DNA of 62,690 bases from Porphyromonas sp. (GTDB lineage: Bacteria; Bacteroidota; Bacteroidia; Bacteroidales; Porphyromonadaceae), in the NCBI GenBank assembly GCA_029983505.1, contig JASBZK010000009.1, positions 1 through 62,690 of the forward strand, read 5' to 3'. A program made the position numbers and the translations under genes. Below are positions 9,095 to 17,790 of this stretch, one piece after another. Numbering within the stretch: position 1 is the stretch's first letter; each line of letters begins with the position of its first letter. The notes beneath the pieces are model-generated. The model had not been told where the DNA came from. It saw only the letters and a list, made by a program, of their open reading frames with translations, and searched no databases.

Positions 9095-9118
9095 CTCCGA
9101 GGGCGTAGCCCTTTGGAG
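9095..9118. terminator. Small hairpin just after asd
   Basis: CTCC-g-AGGGC pairs with GCCCT-tt-GGAG around a short GTA loop directly after the asd stop codon. An A-rich stretch and not a T-run follows, so this is only a possible transcript-end structure. Confidence 0.35.
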
Positions 9119-9130
9119 AAAACGAAGTTC

Positions 9131-9167
9131 AGGTTCTGTGTCGGCTCAGATGAGCGGCACAGAACCT
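9131..9167. terminator. Hairpin between convergent asd and xseB
   Basis: A perfect 10-bp stem AGGTTCTGTG/CACAGAACCT encloses a second hairpin GCTC-AGAT-GAGC. On the plus strand it is followed by AAATTATTTTT, which suits a terminator for asd. It may act in both directions because xseB converges from the other side. Confidence 0.75.
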
Positions 9168-9178
9168 AAATTATTTTT

Positions 9179-9257
9179 GCACGTACCTAAGAGATGTGCC
9201 CGGTACGTGTCTCGCGGAAACGTGATACGGACCGAAAAAGTTTTCTCGGCCTGTATC
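9179..9257. repeat. 79-bp four-box element, copy 3
   Basis: Boxes start at 9179 (GCACGTACCT), 9202 (GGTACGTGTC), about 9224 (GATACGGACC) and 9248 (GGCCTGTATC). Box orientation is mixed. The copy lies between the convergent asd and xseB genes. Confidence 0.85.
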
Positions 9258-9287
9258 TCGTCTGATACGGTGTGCAGCCCTTGCTTT

Positions 9288-9545
9288 TCAGAAAGGAAGA
9301 TCCGGAGATTGACCGGGCGTCGTGTCCGAGCGGAGTGAGGCGAGAATCTTGTCGACTTCACCGCCAATCTCTTGGATTTTGCCCTGGCAGTGTTTGATGA
9401 GGCCGGCCGCCCTTTTGCTCATCTCAAGGACTTGGTCGATCGGGAGCTTTTCGTTCTCGAGCCGGTTCAAAATTTCTTCGGCTTCTGTGATGGCTTGGTC
9501 GTAAGAAAGGGCAGATATATTTTCGGTATCGAGTTCGACGGTCAT
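9288..9545 (-). CDS. xseB: Exodeoxyribonuclease VII small subunit
   Basis: This 85-residue helical protein is the small subunit of the ExoVII single-strand DNA nuclease. The family pattern SYDQAITEAEEILNRLENEKL, with the following LEMSKRAAGLIKHCQ helix, is clear. It lies 15 bp downstream of xseA in the same orientation, so the two subunits are made from one transcript. The C-terminus is a short proline-containing tail. Confidence 0.93.
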   Translation of the reverse strand: MTVELDTENISALSYDQAITEAEEILNRLENEKLPIDQVLEMSKRAAGLIKHCQGKIQEIGGEVDKILASLRSDTTPGQSPDLPF

Positions 9546-9560
9546 ATTGGAAGTAAAAAA

Positions 9561-11180
9561 TTAGGTGTTGGGGATGATCTTTTTGGTTTCGGCTATCGCT
9601 TTCCCGTCCAGAAGCGAGAGTGTGAGTTGTTCGCCTTCACGGAGCCCGGAGATGCGGGTGACGGGCTCTCCTTTCTCGTTCACAGCCACGACGAAGCCCC
9701 GTGCCATAATGCGGGACGGATCCAGAAGCTCTGCCCTATGGCTGAGCCCGGAGAGGTGGAGGAGAGTGCGTTCCCTTGAGACCGAGACAGCTCCTGAGAG
9801 ACGATGCGTGAGCATAGGGATGCGTGCGACCTCGGCTGATGTGGCGACCGAGATTTTGCCCGAGAGACGGGCGGAGAGTCCTGCCGTCATCCGGCTTACC
9901 AGCCGTTCGGACTCACTCAGTGAGCGTTGGAGCCTCGTGGTCAGCCTCGCGCCGCGGTCGCGTGTCTCGAAGTAGGCTTTGCGGACTGCGGAGGGAACCC
10001 GATCCCGAAGATGGACAAGCCGTGAGCGGCCTCTGTCCATCCCGTGGGCAAGTGAGGACAGAAGCCCAAGCCGTGTCTCGGAGACCTTTGAGACTACTTT
10101 GCCATAAGCGCCCGAGAGCGCAAGCTGTGTCCTCTGACTGAGGCGGTGGAGCTTCGTGCCGTTCTCTTTCTCGAAAGTAGACAGGAGCCCCTGGGTGCGC
10201 GTGATGAGGCGCGAACTCCTTAGCGACATCGACTGCAGTTTTTCGCCGAGTGTCTTCGGGAGCTTTTCCCTCACCGAGTGCACGCGGAGCAGCTGGTCGG
10301 TCAGTCTCCCGACGAGAAACTCACCGAGTGCGGTCGGGGTCTTGAGTCTCGTATGCGCCACCATATCGGCGATGGAGGTGTCTTGCTCGTGCCCGATGGC
10401 GGTGAGGACGGGCAGGGGAAAGTTCGCAATAGTGGAGCAGAGGTCGTAATCGTCGAAGGCTGCGAGATCCTGTTTGCTGCCCCCGCCGCGCATGATGAAC
10501 ACTGCGTCAAAGTCCTCCCGGTAGTAGAAGATTTTTGCGAAAGCCGAGTTCACCGTGAGCGTGGTATTACTCCCCTGCATGGCAGCTTGGAAGAGTTTGA
10601 TGGAAAAGAAATCTCCCAGGCCGCTCTGCCGTATCGTGGTCATGAAGTCGCCGTACCCGGCAGCCGTCTCGCTCGAGATGACCGCCACGCGGAGGAGCAA
10701 GGAGGGCAGCGGGTATTGCTTATTGAGATCCATAACCCCGTCGCTCTGTAGCCGCTTGATGGTCGCTTCGCGTCTCCGCTCGATGTTGCCCAAGGTGTAC
10801 TCGGGGTTGATGTCGGTGATGGTGAGGCTGAACCCGTACTGCAGGCTCATTTCCACTTTGACCTGCATCATCAGCTCCATCCCTTTCTGGAAGTCCTGGC
10901 GGGTAACTTCCCTAAAGGCCGGGACGATGCGGGCTGCATTTCTCGCCCAGAGGTTGGCGCGCACGGAGGCTGCGGTACGGCCGTCGGGCTCGGGGTCGAT
11001 GAGGTCGAAGTAGTAGTGTCCCGCATTTGACCTCGAGACCTCCGAGACTTCCGCCACGATCCAATAATATTGGCGAAAAGCACCGTTCAAGACCGCCCTG
11101 ACGTCCCCGAGCAGATCTCGGAGCCGAAGCGCATCTGCGGCTCTTTCCTCACCGGCGAAAGCAAACCCTTGTCCGATCAT
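9561..11180 (-). CDS. xseA: Exodeoxyribonuclease VII large subunit
   Basis: This is the catalytic subunit of ExoVII, which degrades single-stranded DNA into oligonucleotides. An N-terminal OB-fold (WIVAEVSEVSRSNAGHYYFDL) is followed by the catalytic domain, which includes VAVISSETAAGYGDF, IMRGGGSKQDLAAFDD and TAIGHEQDTSIADMVAHTRLKTPTA. A long arginine-rich helical region follows and likely forms the coiled coil. The ATG at 11180 gives 539 residues. A TTG five codons earlier would overlap the rdgB stop codon and cannot be excluded. At about 540 residues the protein is longer than many XseA proteins because of an extended helical arm. Confidence 0.94.
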   Translation of the reverse strand: MIGQGFAFAGEERAADALRLRDLLGDVRAVLNGAFRQYYWIVAEVSEVSRSNAGHYYFDLIDPEPDGRTAASVRANLWARNAARIVPAFREVTRQDFQKGMELMMQVKVEMSLQYGFSLTITDINPEYTLGNIERRREATIKRLQSDGVMDLNKQYPLPSLLLRVAVISSETAAGYGDFMTTIRQSGLGDFFSIKLFQAAMQGSNTTLTVNSAFAKIFYYREDFDAVFIMRGGGSKQDLAAFDDYDLCSTIANFPLPVLTAIGHEQDTSIADMVAHTRLKTPTALGEFLVGRLTDQLLRVHSVREKLPKTLGEKLQSMSLRSSRLITRTQGLLSTFEKENGTKLHRLSQRTQLALSGAYGKVVSKVSETRLGLLSSLAHGMDRGRSRLVHLRDRVPSAVRKAYFETRDRGARLTTRLQRSLSESERLVSRMTAGLSARLSGKISVATSAEVARIPMLTHRLSGAVSVSRERTLLHLSGLSHRAELLDPSRIMARGFVVAVNEKGEPVTRISGLREGEQLTLSLLDGKAIAETKKIIPNT

Positions 11181-11191
11181 ATCCGGGGACC

Positions 11192-11797
11192 TCAATATCC
11201 TTTCAGAAACCCGATGAGCTTCTGTGTGGCGCGTGCCCGGTGGCTGACCTTGTTTTTGGCCTCTTCGCCCATCTCGGCAAAAGTCAGACCGGTTTCCCGG
11301 GGAATGAATACGGGGTCGTACCCGAATCCCTCTGTGCCACGCTTCTCGGATGCGATGATGCCCTCTACTTTTCCCTCAAAGAAATAGACCTCCTCTTTGC
11401 TCAACACGAGGGCAATAACCGTCTTGAAGGTCGCCTGCCTTTTTGCCTCGGGGATGCCGTCCAGCTCTCTAATAAGTTTGGCGATGTTGTCTTCGGGCGA
11501 ACACTGCGGTCCCGCGTACCGGGCGGTGTAGACTCCCGGAGCGCCTCCGAGTGCCTCCACCTCCAAGCCCGTGTCGTCGGCGAAGGAGGGAATGCCGTGC
11601 CGGCGGAAGCCCTCTTCTGCCTTGATGAGGGCGTTGGCCTTGAGGGTATCCCCGTCTTCGACGATTTCCGCTTTGTCTCCGAGGTCGAGAAGAGAGGAGA
11701 CGGGAAGGAGCAACCCCGCGGAATGGAAGATTTCTTCGATTTCGCGAGCTTTGTGCGGATTGTGTGAGGCCAGAAGAAGGGCAGTGGGAAGAGACAT
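11192..11797 (-). CDS. rdgB: XTP/dITP diphosphatase (RdgB/HAM1)
   Basis: This house-cleaning pyrophosphatase removes dITP, XTP and similar non-canonical purine nucleotides before they enter DNA or RNA. The 201-residue protein has the family-defining SHNPHKAREI near the N-terminus. It also has FADDTGLEVEALGGAPGVYTARYAG, which includes the catalytic acidic cluster, and FGYDPVF and SHRARA near the C-terminus. It is first in the rdgB-xseA-xseB group, and its stop codon lies within the start region of xseA. Confidence 0.95.
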   Translation of the reverse strand: MSLPTALLLASHNPHKAREIEEIFHSAGLLLPVSSLLDLGDKAEIVEDGDTLKANALIKAEEGFRRHGIPSFADDTGLEVEALGGAPGVYTARYAGPQCSPEDNIAKLIRELDGIPEAKRQATFKTVIALVLSKEEVYFFEGKVEGIIASEKRGTEGFGYDPVFIPRETGLTFAEMGEEAKNKVSHRARATQKLIGFLKGY

Positions 11798-11830
11798 GTG
11801 TTTGTGGGGTAAAATAAGCGCTTGTTTTTT

Positions 11831-11909
11831 GGTACGTACCGGGGAGAAGTTTTTGCTCCGTACGACGTCGGAGTGTCGTACGAGCCGGGAAGAATTTCTA
11901 CGTCCGTAT
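11831..11909. repeat. 79-bp four-box element, copy 4
   Basis: Boxes start at 11831 (GGTACGTACC, after a T-run), 11854 (TGCTCCGTAC), 11877 (CGTACGAGCC) and 11900 (ACGTCCGTAT), at an exact 23-bp period. It fills most of the gap between rdgB and the YitT gene. Confidence 0.85.
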
Positions 11910-11917
11910 CTCCTTTG

Positions 11918-12922
11918 TTACTTCATGGAGCTGGGAACCGGGGGCACGGTGTCCGTTCCTTTCGGAATCTCTACGATGGGGCCGTTTTTCCGGGGAGGAA
12001 CGCCGTCGGGAGACTTTACTTTGAGTTTGGGCTTGTTATTGACTTTGATGACGTCGAAGCCGTTGCCGTACACGCCCCGTACCAGTGACTGGGTGATGAA
12101 GGCTTTGGGGTCGATGTCCTTGACGATGCGGAAGATCATCGTGGACTCGGTCTTTTTGGCGATGATCATAATCACTTTCACTTCACCGTGGGAGTACGCA
12201 CCTTCGCCGTTCAGGAGCGTACAGCCGCGGTTCACCTCTTTGAGGATGTGCTGCGATATCTCGTCAAACTTGCTGCTGATGATGAAGAACTGCACCGACT
12301 GGCGGTAGCCGTTGAGGTAAAAGTCCACGGTGATGTTGCAGATGATGGCCATCACGATGGAGTAGAGCAGCTTGTCCGTGTCTTGGAAGATGAAGTAGGA
12401 TGAGCCGATGATCATCGCGTCCAGCATCATCAGCGCCCTACCGATGGTGATCGAGCGGTACTTATTGATGATCATGGCGACGATGTCGGTTCCCCCTGTG
12501 GAGCCGTTGGCCGTATAGACGAGACCGAGGCAGACGCCGATGCCGATGGATCCGACCACTACGGCGAGCGCTGTGTCGCCGGGTAGGAATGCGGGGGTGA
12601 ATTTCCCGTTGACGCTGATGGAGGCAAACATCATCGCCACTCCGTAAATGGTACGGATGGTGAACTTGACCCCCAGTATGATTATCGCCACGATCATCAG
12701 TGAGACGTTGATGGCGTTATAGGGGATCCAGTAGGGGATGTTTGTGGCCCAGGTGATGACGGATGCCAGACCCGCGAGCCCTCCGCTCGTGATCTCGTGA
12801 GAAAAGATGAAACCGAAGAAGAAAAAACCATACAGCCAGATCGCGACCGTGATCTGGGCGTAGTCTTTTACCTCCTGAAGGACCCTCTTCGAGTCCCACG
12901 TCAGCTTGAATGGTGTGGCCAT
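11918..12922 (-). CDS. YitT family membrane protein (DUF161 + DUF2179)
   Basis: This 334-residue inner-membrane protein has five to six hydrophobic segments in the first 200 residues (for example IWLYGFFFFGFIF, AINVSLMIVAIIILG and TALAVVVGSIGIGV), including the YitT-type GSTGGTDIVAMI loop. A soluble C-terminal DUF2179 domain of roughly 100 residues follows. The family is widespread and its transport substrate is not established. A proline-rich tail ends the protein. It lies 63 bp downstream of leuS in the same orientation. Confidence 0.88.
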   Translation of the reverse strand: MATPFKLTWDSKRVLQEVKDYAQITVAIWLYGFFFFGFIFSHEITSGGLAGLASVITWATNIPYWIPYNAINVSLMIVAIIILGVKFTIRTIYGVAMMFASISVNGKFTPAFLPGDTALAVVVGSIGIGVCLGLVYTANGSTGGTDIVAMIINKYRSITIGRALMMLDAMIIGSSYFIFQDTDKLLYSIVMAIICNITVDFYLNGYRQSVQFFIISSKFDEISQHILKEVNRGCTLLNGEGAYSHGEVKVIMIIAKKTESTMIFRIVKDIDPKAFITQSLVRGVYGNGFDVIKVNNKPKLKVKSPDGVPPRKNGPIVEIPKGTDTVPPVPSSMK

Positions 12923-12985
12923 ACAATAATGGGTAAGGATATAAGGTATAGGGTTAGATTGGATTTTTTGCTGTGGTGACGGGCA

Positions 12986-15775
12986 TTATTTGCCGGTGAC
13001 AAGGTTGACGATACGGCCGGGTACCACGATGACTTTTTTCAGCTCCTTGCCGTCGATAAACTTCCGGACGTCGGGCGCCTCAAGGACCGCCTTTTCGATC
13101 TCTTCCTTGGAGAGAGAGGCATCCAGGCGGAGCTGGGCGCGGACTTTGCCGTCTACGGAGACGGGATAATTGATGACGCTCTCTTTGAGATACGCCTCAT
13201 TGTACTCGGGGAAAGGCTCCGTGGTGATGGTGTCGGTATGCCCGATGCGGTGCCAGAGCTCTTCGGAGAGGTGCGGCGCAAAGGGCGAGAGTGAGATGAG
13301 GAACGTCTCGAGGATGGTGCGATTCGTACAGCCCTGTGCTTGCAGCTCATTGGCACAAATCATATAAGCGCTGACGCAGGTATTGAAGGAGTAGGTCTCG
13401 ATACTCTTGGTGACTTTTTTAAGCATACCGTGCAGGCTCTTGAGCGCTTCGGGCGTCGGCTTCCCGTCGGTGAGGGCAAGGTGGTCGTCGGCGTCGTAGA
13501 AGAGAGAGAAGAGCTTGCGAAGGAAGCGGAACACCCCGTCTATCCCGTTTGTGTCCCAAGGCTTGGACTGCTCCAAGGGACCGAGGAACATCTCGTAGAG
13601 CCGCAGTGTGTCCGCACCGTACTCCTCTATGATGTCGTCGGGGTTGACGACATTGAGGTAGGATTTGCTCATCTTCTCCACGGCGGTGCCGGTAATGTAG
13701 CTGCCGTCGGCTTCGAGCTCGAAGGAGGCGTTTGCCCGGTCAGGCTGCGAGGCCTTGAATGCGTCCAGGTCGAGGCGGTCGTTCTTTACGAGATGGATGT
13801 CCACGTGTATGGGCTGGACATCAAACTCGGACTTGCGCCCAGATGAGACGTACGTATCGGTCCCCTTGATGCGGTAGACGAAGCTGCTCCGACCCTGAAT
13901 CATACCTTGGTTGATGAGGCGGTCGAAAGGCTCGTCCTTTACCACCAAGCCGAGGTCGTAGAGGAACTTATTCCAAAAACGGCTGTAGATCAAGTGCCCC
14001 GTCGCATGCTCGGTACCGCCGATGTAGACGTCTACGTTTTGCCAATACGCATTCGCTTCACGGCTCACAAGCGCTTTGTCGTTATGGGGATCCATATAAC
14101 GGAGGTAGTAGGCAGAGCTGCCTGCGAACCCGGGCATCGTGTTCAGCTCGAGGGGGTATCCTTCCTTCGTGACCCAGTCCTTAGCCCTGCCGAGAGGCGG
14201 TTCTCCCGACTCTGTGGGCAGGTAGGCGTCGACTTGCGGGAGGCAGAGCGGAAGATCTTCCTCATTGAGCGGGTAGGGAATGTCGTCCTTATAGTAGATG
14301 GGAAAAGGTTCGCCCCAGTATCTTTGGCGGCTGAATATGGCGTCGCGGAGCCGGTAGTTCGTCTTCTTTGTCCCGAGCCCGTTCTCTTTGAGGAAATCCC
14401 TCATCTTTTCGATCGCTTCGTCCACAGAGAGACCGTCGAGGAAGTCGGAGTGAATCATCGTCCCCTCATGGGAATCGACGGATTCCTCCCACACGGACGG
14501 ATCCCCCGTTTCTCCCGAGATCGGCTTGACGACCTGTACGATCGGGAGACCGAAATGCTTCGCAAAGGCGAAGTCGCGGGAGTCGTGTGCGGGCACGGCC
14601 ATAACCGCACCCGTGCCATAGCCGCTGAGGACATAGTCACTGATCCAGATGGGCACTTCTTTCCCCGTGATAGGGTGAATGGCATAAGCGCCGGTGAAGA
14701 CGCCCGTGACGCTGCGGTCAATCATCCGCTCGCGTTCGGTACGGTGACGGGTGCGATCGAGGTAGGCATCTACTTCTGCTTTTTGTTCGTCCGTGGTGAG
14801 ACGGGAGACCAAGTCGCTTTCCGGGGCGAGTACCATAAAAGTCACCCCGAAGAGCGTATCGGCGCGGGTCGTGAATACCGTGATGATTTCGTCCGTGCCT
14901 TTGATCCTGAAGTCGACTTCGGCTCCGGACGAACGTCCGATCCAGTTGCGTTGAGTTTCTTTCAGGGCATTGGTCCAATTCAAGTTTTTGAGCCCTTCAA
15001 TCAGTCGCTCTGCATAGGCCGAGACGCGGAGACACCACTGTCTCATCATCTTCTGGATGACGGGGTAGCCGCCTCTGACACTCAGACCTTCGCTCACTTC
15101 GTCATTGGCCAAGACGGTGCCGAGATCGGGGCACCAGTTGACCATGGTTTCTCCGAGATAAGCGATTCGGTAGTTCATAAGCGTCTCCTGCTGCCGTCTC
15201 TCGCCCCACGAGTTCCAGTCTTCCGCGGTGAACGAAATGGGCTCTGTCTCCGAGGCGTGTATACCCTCCGAGCCGTGCTGTTTGAAGTGTGCGACGAGCC
15301 CGGATATGGGCATCGCTTTGTCGAGCTCCGTGTCGTAGTAATGCTCGAACATTTGGATAAAAGCCCACTGCGTCCACTTGAAATACTCGGGGTCGCTGGT
15401 CTTAAGCGTGCGGCTCCAATCGTAGGAGAAACCGATATTCTTGAGCTGAGAAGTGTAGCGGGCCGTATTTTGCTCTGTAGTTATCTCCGGGTGCTGACCG
15501 GTCTGGATAGCGTACTGCTCGGCGGGCAGACCGTAGGCGTCGTAGCCCATGGGGTGGAGTACGTTATACCCCTTGTGTCTCATATATCGGCTGATGATGT
15601 CGGACGCGATGTAGCCGAGGGGGTGACCGACGTGAAGACCGGCACCGGAGGGGTAGGGGAACATATCCAAGACGTAGTATTTGGGCTTAGAGGGGTCTTC
15701 CGTAACCTTGTACGTGCCTTCCTCTTCCCAGATCCTTTGCCATTTCTTCTCTATCTCTTGAAAATTGTACTCCAT
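12986..15775 (-). CDS. leuS: Leucyl-tRNA synthetase
   Basis: This class I aminoacyl-tRNA synthetase charges tRNA-Leu. The 929-residue protein carries the HIGH signature as HVGH (residues 48-51) and KMSKS at about 701-705. The CP1 editing domain with TTRADTLFGVTFMVLAPES is between them. Bacterial LeuS is usually about 800-950 residues, so the length is normal. A 655-residue antisense frame across it is a shadow. It is 49 bp downstream of the C26-M19 peptidase gene and probably shares its transcript. Confidence 0.97.
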   Translation of the reverse strand: MEYNFQEIEKKWQRIWEEEGTYKVTEDPSKPKYYVLDMFPYPSGAGLHVGHPLGYIASDIISRYMRHKGYNVLHPMGYDAYGLPAEQYAIQTGQHPEITTEQNTARYTSQLKNIGFSYDWSRTLKTSDPEYFKWTQWAFIQMFEHYYDTELDKAMPISGLVAHFKQHGSEGIHASETEPISFTAEDWNSWGERRQQETLMNYRIAYLGETMVNWCPDLGTVLANDEVSEGLSVRGGYPVIQKMMRQWCLRVSAYAERLIEGLKNLNWTNALKETQRNWIGRSSGAEVDFRIKGTDEIITVFTTRADTLFGVTFMVLAPESDLVSRLTTDEQKAEVDAYLDRTRHRTERERMIDRSVTGVFTGAYAIHPITGKEVPIWISDYVLSGYGTGAVMAVPAHDSRDFAFAKHFGLPIVQVVKPISGETGDPSVWEESVDSHEGTMIHSDFLDGLSVDEAIEKMRDFLKENGLGTKKTNYRLRDAIFSRQRYWGEPFPIYYKDDIPYPLNEEDLPLCLPQVDAYLPTESGEPPLGRAKDWVTKEGYPLELNTMPGFAGSSAYYLRYMDPHNDKALVSREANAYWQNVDVYIGGTEHATGHLIYSRFWNKFLYDLGLVVKDEPFDRLINQGMIQGRSSFVYRIKGTDTYVSSGRKSEFDVQPIHVDIHLVKNDRLDLDAFKASQPDRANASFELEADGSYITGTAVEKMSKSYLNVVNPDDIIEEYGADTLRLYEMFLGPLEQSKPWDTNGIDGVFRFLRKLFSLFYDADDHLALTDGKPTPEALKSLHGMLKKVTKSIETYSFNTCVSAYMICANELQAQGCTNRTILETFLISLSPFAPHLSEELWHRIGHTDTITTEPFPEYNEAYLKESVINYPVSVDGKVRAQLRLDASLSKEEIEKAVLEAPDVRKFIDGKELKKVIVVPGRIVNLVTGK

Positions 15776-15824
15776 GAGGTATTTATTTTGGTGTTTGTTG
15801 TCGTCTGTGCCAAATCTTCCGGAC

Positions 15825-17630
15825 TTACCGGGTTTCTTCGTAAAGCTCTTCCAAATGGTGGTAGTTGGCGTTGAGGGCGTTGAGGTAGTTCAGTCCCATC
15901 ATTAGGTATAGGTTAGGCTCCGGGATGCCTCTTCGGAGCAGCTCTATCGTGATGCGTTTGAACTCGCCTATATGCCGGCACCCGCTTACTTCGCCGTCCC
16001 CGTCGAAGTCGGTGCCGATGCCCACGTGGTCGTAGCCCGCAACCTCGACTGCGTGCAGCACGTGGTCGCAAAAGTCTCCTATCGTGGCTTCGCTTGCGTT
16101 CGCTCTCAAGAAACCGCCGTACATACACATCTGGATCACGCCGCCTTTGTCCGCGATCGCTTTCATCAAGTGGTCGGGCAGATTTCTCGGGTGGTCGAAG
16201 AGGGCTCTACAGGACGAGTGCGAACTGATGATGGGCTGAGAGGAGATCTCGAGGACGTCCTCTATCGTCCGGTCGCCGGCGTGGGCGATGTCTATCGTTA
16301 TGCCGAGGCGGTTCATCTCCCGAACCACTTCTCTGCCGAAGTCGGAGAGACCTCCGTGTGTGTGCTTCGTCTTGGAGGCGGAGTCGCAGATGTCGTTGTC
16401 GCCGTTGTGGCAAAGTGTCACGTACTGCACGCCGAGCTCCTGAAACTCACGGAGCTTGGAGAGGTCTCTGCCGATGGCAAAGCCGTTTTCGATCCCGAGG
16501 AGGATGCCTTTCGTGCCGGTGACGGAGGTGTCCCACGCGTCGTCGGGGTCGGTGTAGAGGACGACTTTGCCCTGTGTCTCCGCCATAATCTCGCGGGTCA
16601 TCTCCAGCTCTTTCTTTGCCAAGTCTGCTGCGTCTCCCCGTGTCTCGTCCGTCAGATCTTCCGCCTGCGGAATCCACGCGACCATCGTGGCGACGTGTAC
16701 GCCGCCGTCGACCATCCGGGGGTAATCGATGAGAAAGTCGTCGGAGGGCTTGAGGAAATCGACTGCTCCGTTTGCCTTCAAAAACGCGGTCGGCGTATCG
16801 GCGTGCGAGTCGCAGACAACCGTATTGTCGAAGACATAGCGCGCCCTTTGGTAAAGCTCCGCTTCACGGACGATGAAGTCGAAGAGCTTCGTGTGCGGCT
16901 CGAGGTCGTTGCACGCCAAAGCCTCCGGGTGCCACTGTACGCCGAGGGCGTTGTACTCGGGGTAGTAGTCGGCAGCCTCTATCACACCGTCCGAAGCCGT
17001 GGCGCATACTTTCGCGAAGTCGGGCAGGAGCCGCACGGCTTGATGGTGAAAGGAATTGGTCTCTACCTGCTCTGTCCCGCCAAAGATGTCCTTCAGTCGT
17101 CCCTCTTTTTCGATATTCACGCGGTGCCACGTCTCGTAGCGGGACGTCGGCTGGTCGTGTCCTATGGCGCCAAGGACTTGGGAAGGGATGTCTTCGTAGA
17201 GCGTTCCTCCGAGAGCGACGTTGAGCATCTGGAAGCCCCGGCAGATGCCGAGGATGGGGATGGAGAGCCTTAGCGCCGCGTAGATGACCGTGAAGTCGAA
17301 GAGGTCTTTTTCGGAGTCGATGCGCCCCAGTTTCCCCATTGATTCGGACTCCGTCCAGAGCGGATGCAGGTCGCCGCCGCCGGTGAGTATGATGCCGTCA
17401 CATTTGCTGACGGCGCTTATCACCGCTTCTTCGTCCGTGAGCTTGGGGATAATAAGCGGTGTGCCGCCCGCCTTCCGGACGCTGACGGCATAGGTGTCGG
17501 TGAGGCGGTTTTCGTCTACGTGGTCGTGATTTGCCGTGATGCCGATGACGGGAGGGTACTCCTCCGCGTACTTCATCCCGGAGCGAACCCGCCCGAAGAG
17601 GCTTTTGAGGTTATAGGTGACCGGCTTCAT
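15825..17630 (-). CDS. Fused class-I glutamine amidotransferase-like hydrolase (C26) and membrane-type dipeptidase (M19)
   Basis: This 601-residue two-domain protein has a gamma-glutamyl hydrolase-like domain at about residues 25-260. That domain shows the nucleophile elbow GICRGFQ and the catalytic QWHPEA. Residues about 270-601 match zinc dipeptidases of family M19: the H-x-D zinc site in CDSHADTP, the bridging Glu in GIENGFAIG, then DIAHAG, SSHSS and GIGTDFDG. There is no signal peptide, so it is probably cytosolic. Cleavage of gamma-glutamyl compounds followed by dipeptide hydrolysis is an inference from the fusion. Met19 is an alternative start. Confidence 0.9.
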   Translation of the reverse strand: MKPVTYNLKSLFGRVRSGMKYAEEYPPVIGITANHDHVDENRLTDTYAVSVRKAGGTPLIIPKLTDEEAVISAVSKCDGIILTGGGDLHPLWTESESMGKLGRIDSEKDLFDFTVIYAALRLSIPILGICRGFQMLNVALGGTLYEDIPSQVLGAIGHDQPTSRYETWHRVNIEKEGRLKDIFGGTEQVETNSFHHQAVRLLPDFAKVCATASDGVIEAADYYPEYNALGVQWHPEALACNDLEPHTKLFDFIVREAELYQRARYVFDNTVVCDSHADTPTAFLKANGAVDFLKPSDDFLIDYPRMVDGGVHVATMVAWIPQAEDLTDETRGDAADLAKKELEMTREIMAETQGKVVLYTDPDDAWDTSVTGTKGILLGIENGFAIGRDLSKLREFQELGVQYVTLCHNGDNDICDSASKTKHTHGGLSDFGREVVREMNRLGITIDIAHAGDRTIEDVLEISSQPIISSHSSCRALFDHPRNLPDHLMKAIADKGGVIQMCMYGGFLRANASEATIGDFCDHVLHAVEVAGYDHVGIGTDFDGDGEVSGCRHIGEFKRITIELLRRGIPEPNLYLMMGLNYLNALNANYHHLEELYEETR

Positions 17631-17681
17631 AGTACGCCTTTGTGCAAATGGTTGGCAATGATGAGAGCCAAGAGAAAATCT

Positions 17682-17760
17682 TGCATAGACCGAAATTTCT
17701 TTCCGGTACAGACCGGGGAAAAACTTTCGGACAGACCGAAGAGATCTCCCCGGTCTGACC
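17682..17760. repeat. 79-bp four-box element, copy 5
   Basis: Boxes start at 17682 (TGCATAGACC), 17705 (GGTACAGACC), 17728 (CGGACAGACC) and 17751 (CGGTCTGACC), at an exact 23-bp period. It lies between gyrB and the C26-M19 gene. Confidence 0.9.
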
Positions 17761-17790
17761 GAAAATTATTTCCTTATCTTTCCAAAAAAG

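Noticed and set aside
13907..15874. A 655-codon open frame antisense to leuS, and similar long antisense frames over gyrB (17962-19884), C26-M19 (15972-17273), dnaG (58003-59484) and the AI-2E permease (4425-5783)
   Set aside because: They mirror strongly coding genes on the other strand, have no recognisable domains and show low-complexity composition. GC-rich codon use leaves antisense frames free of stop codons.
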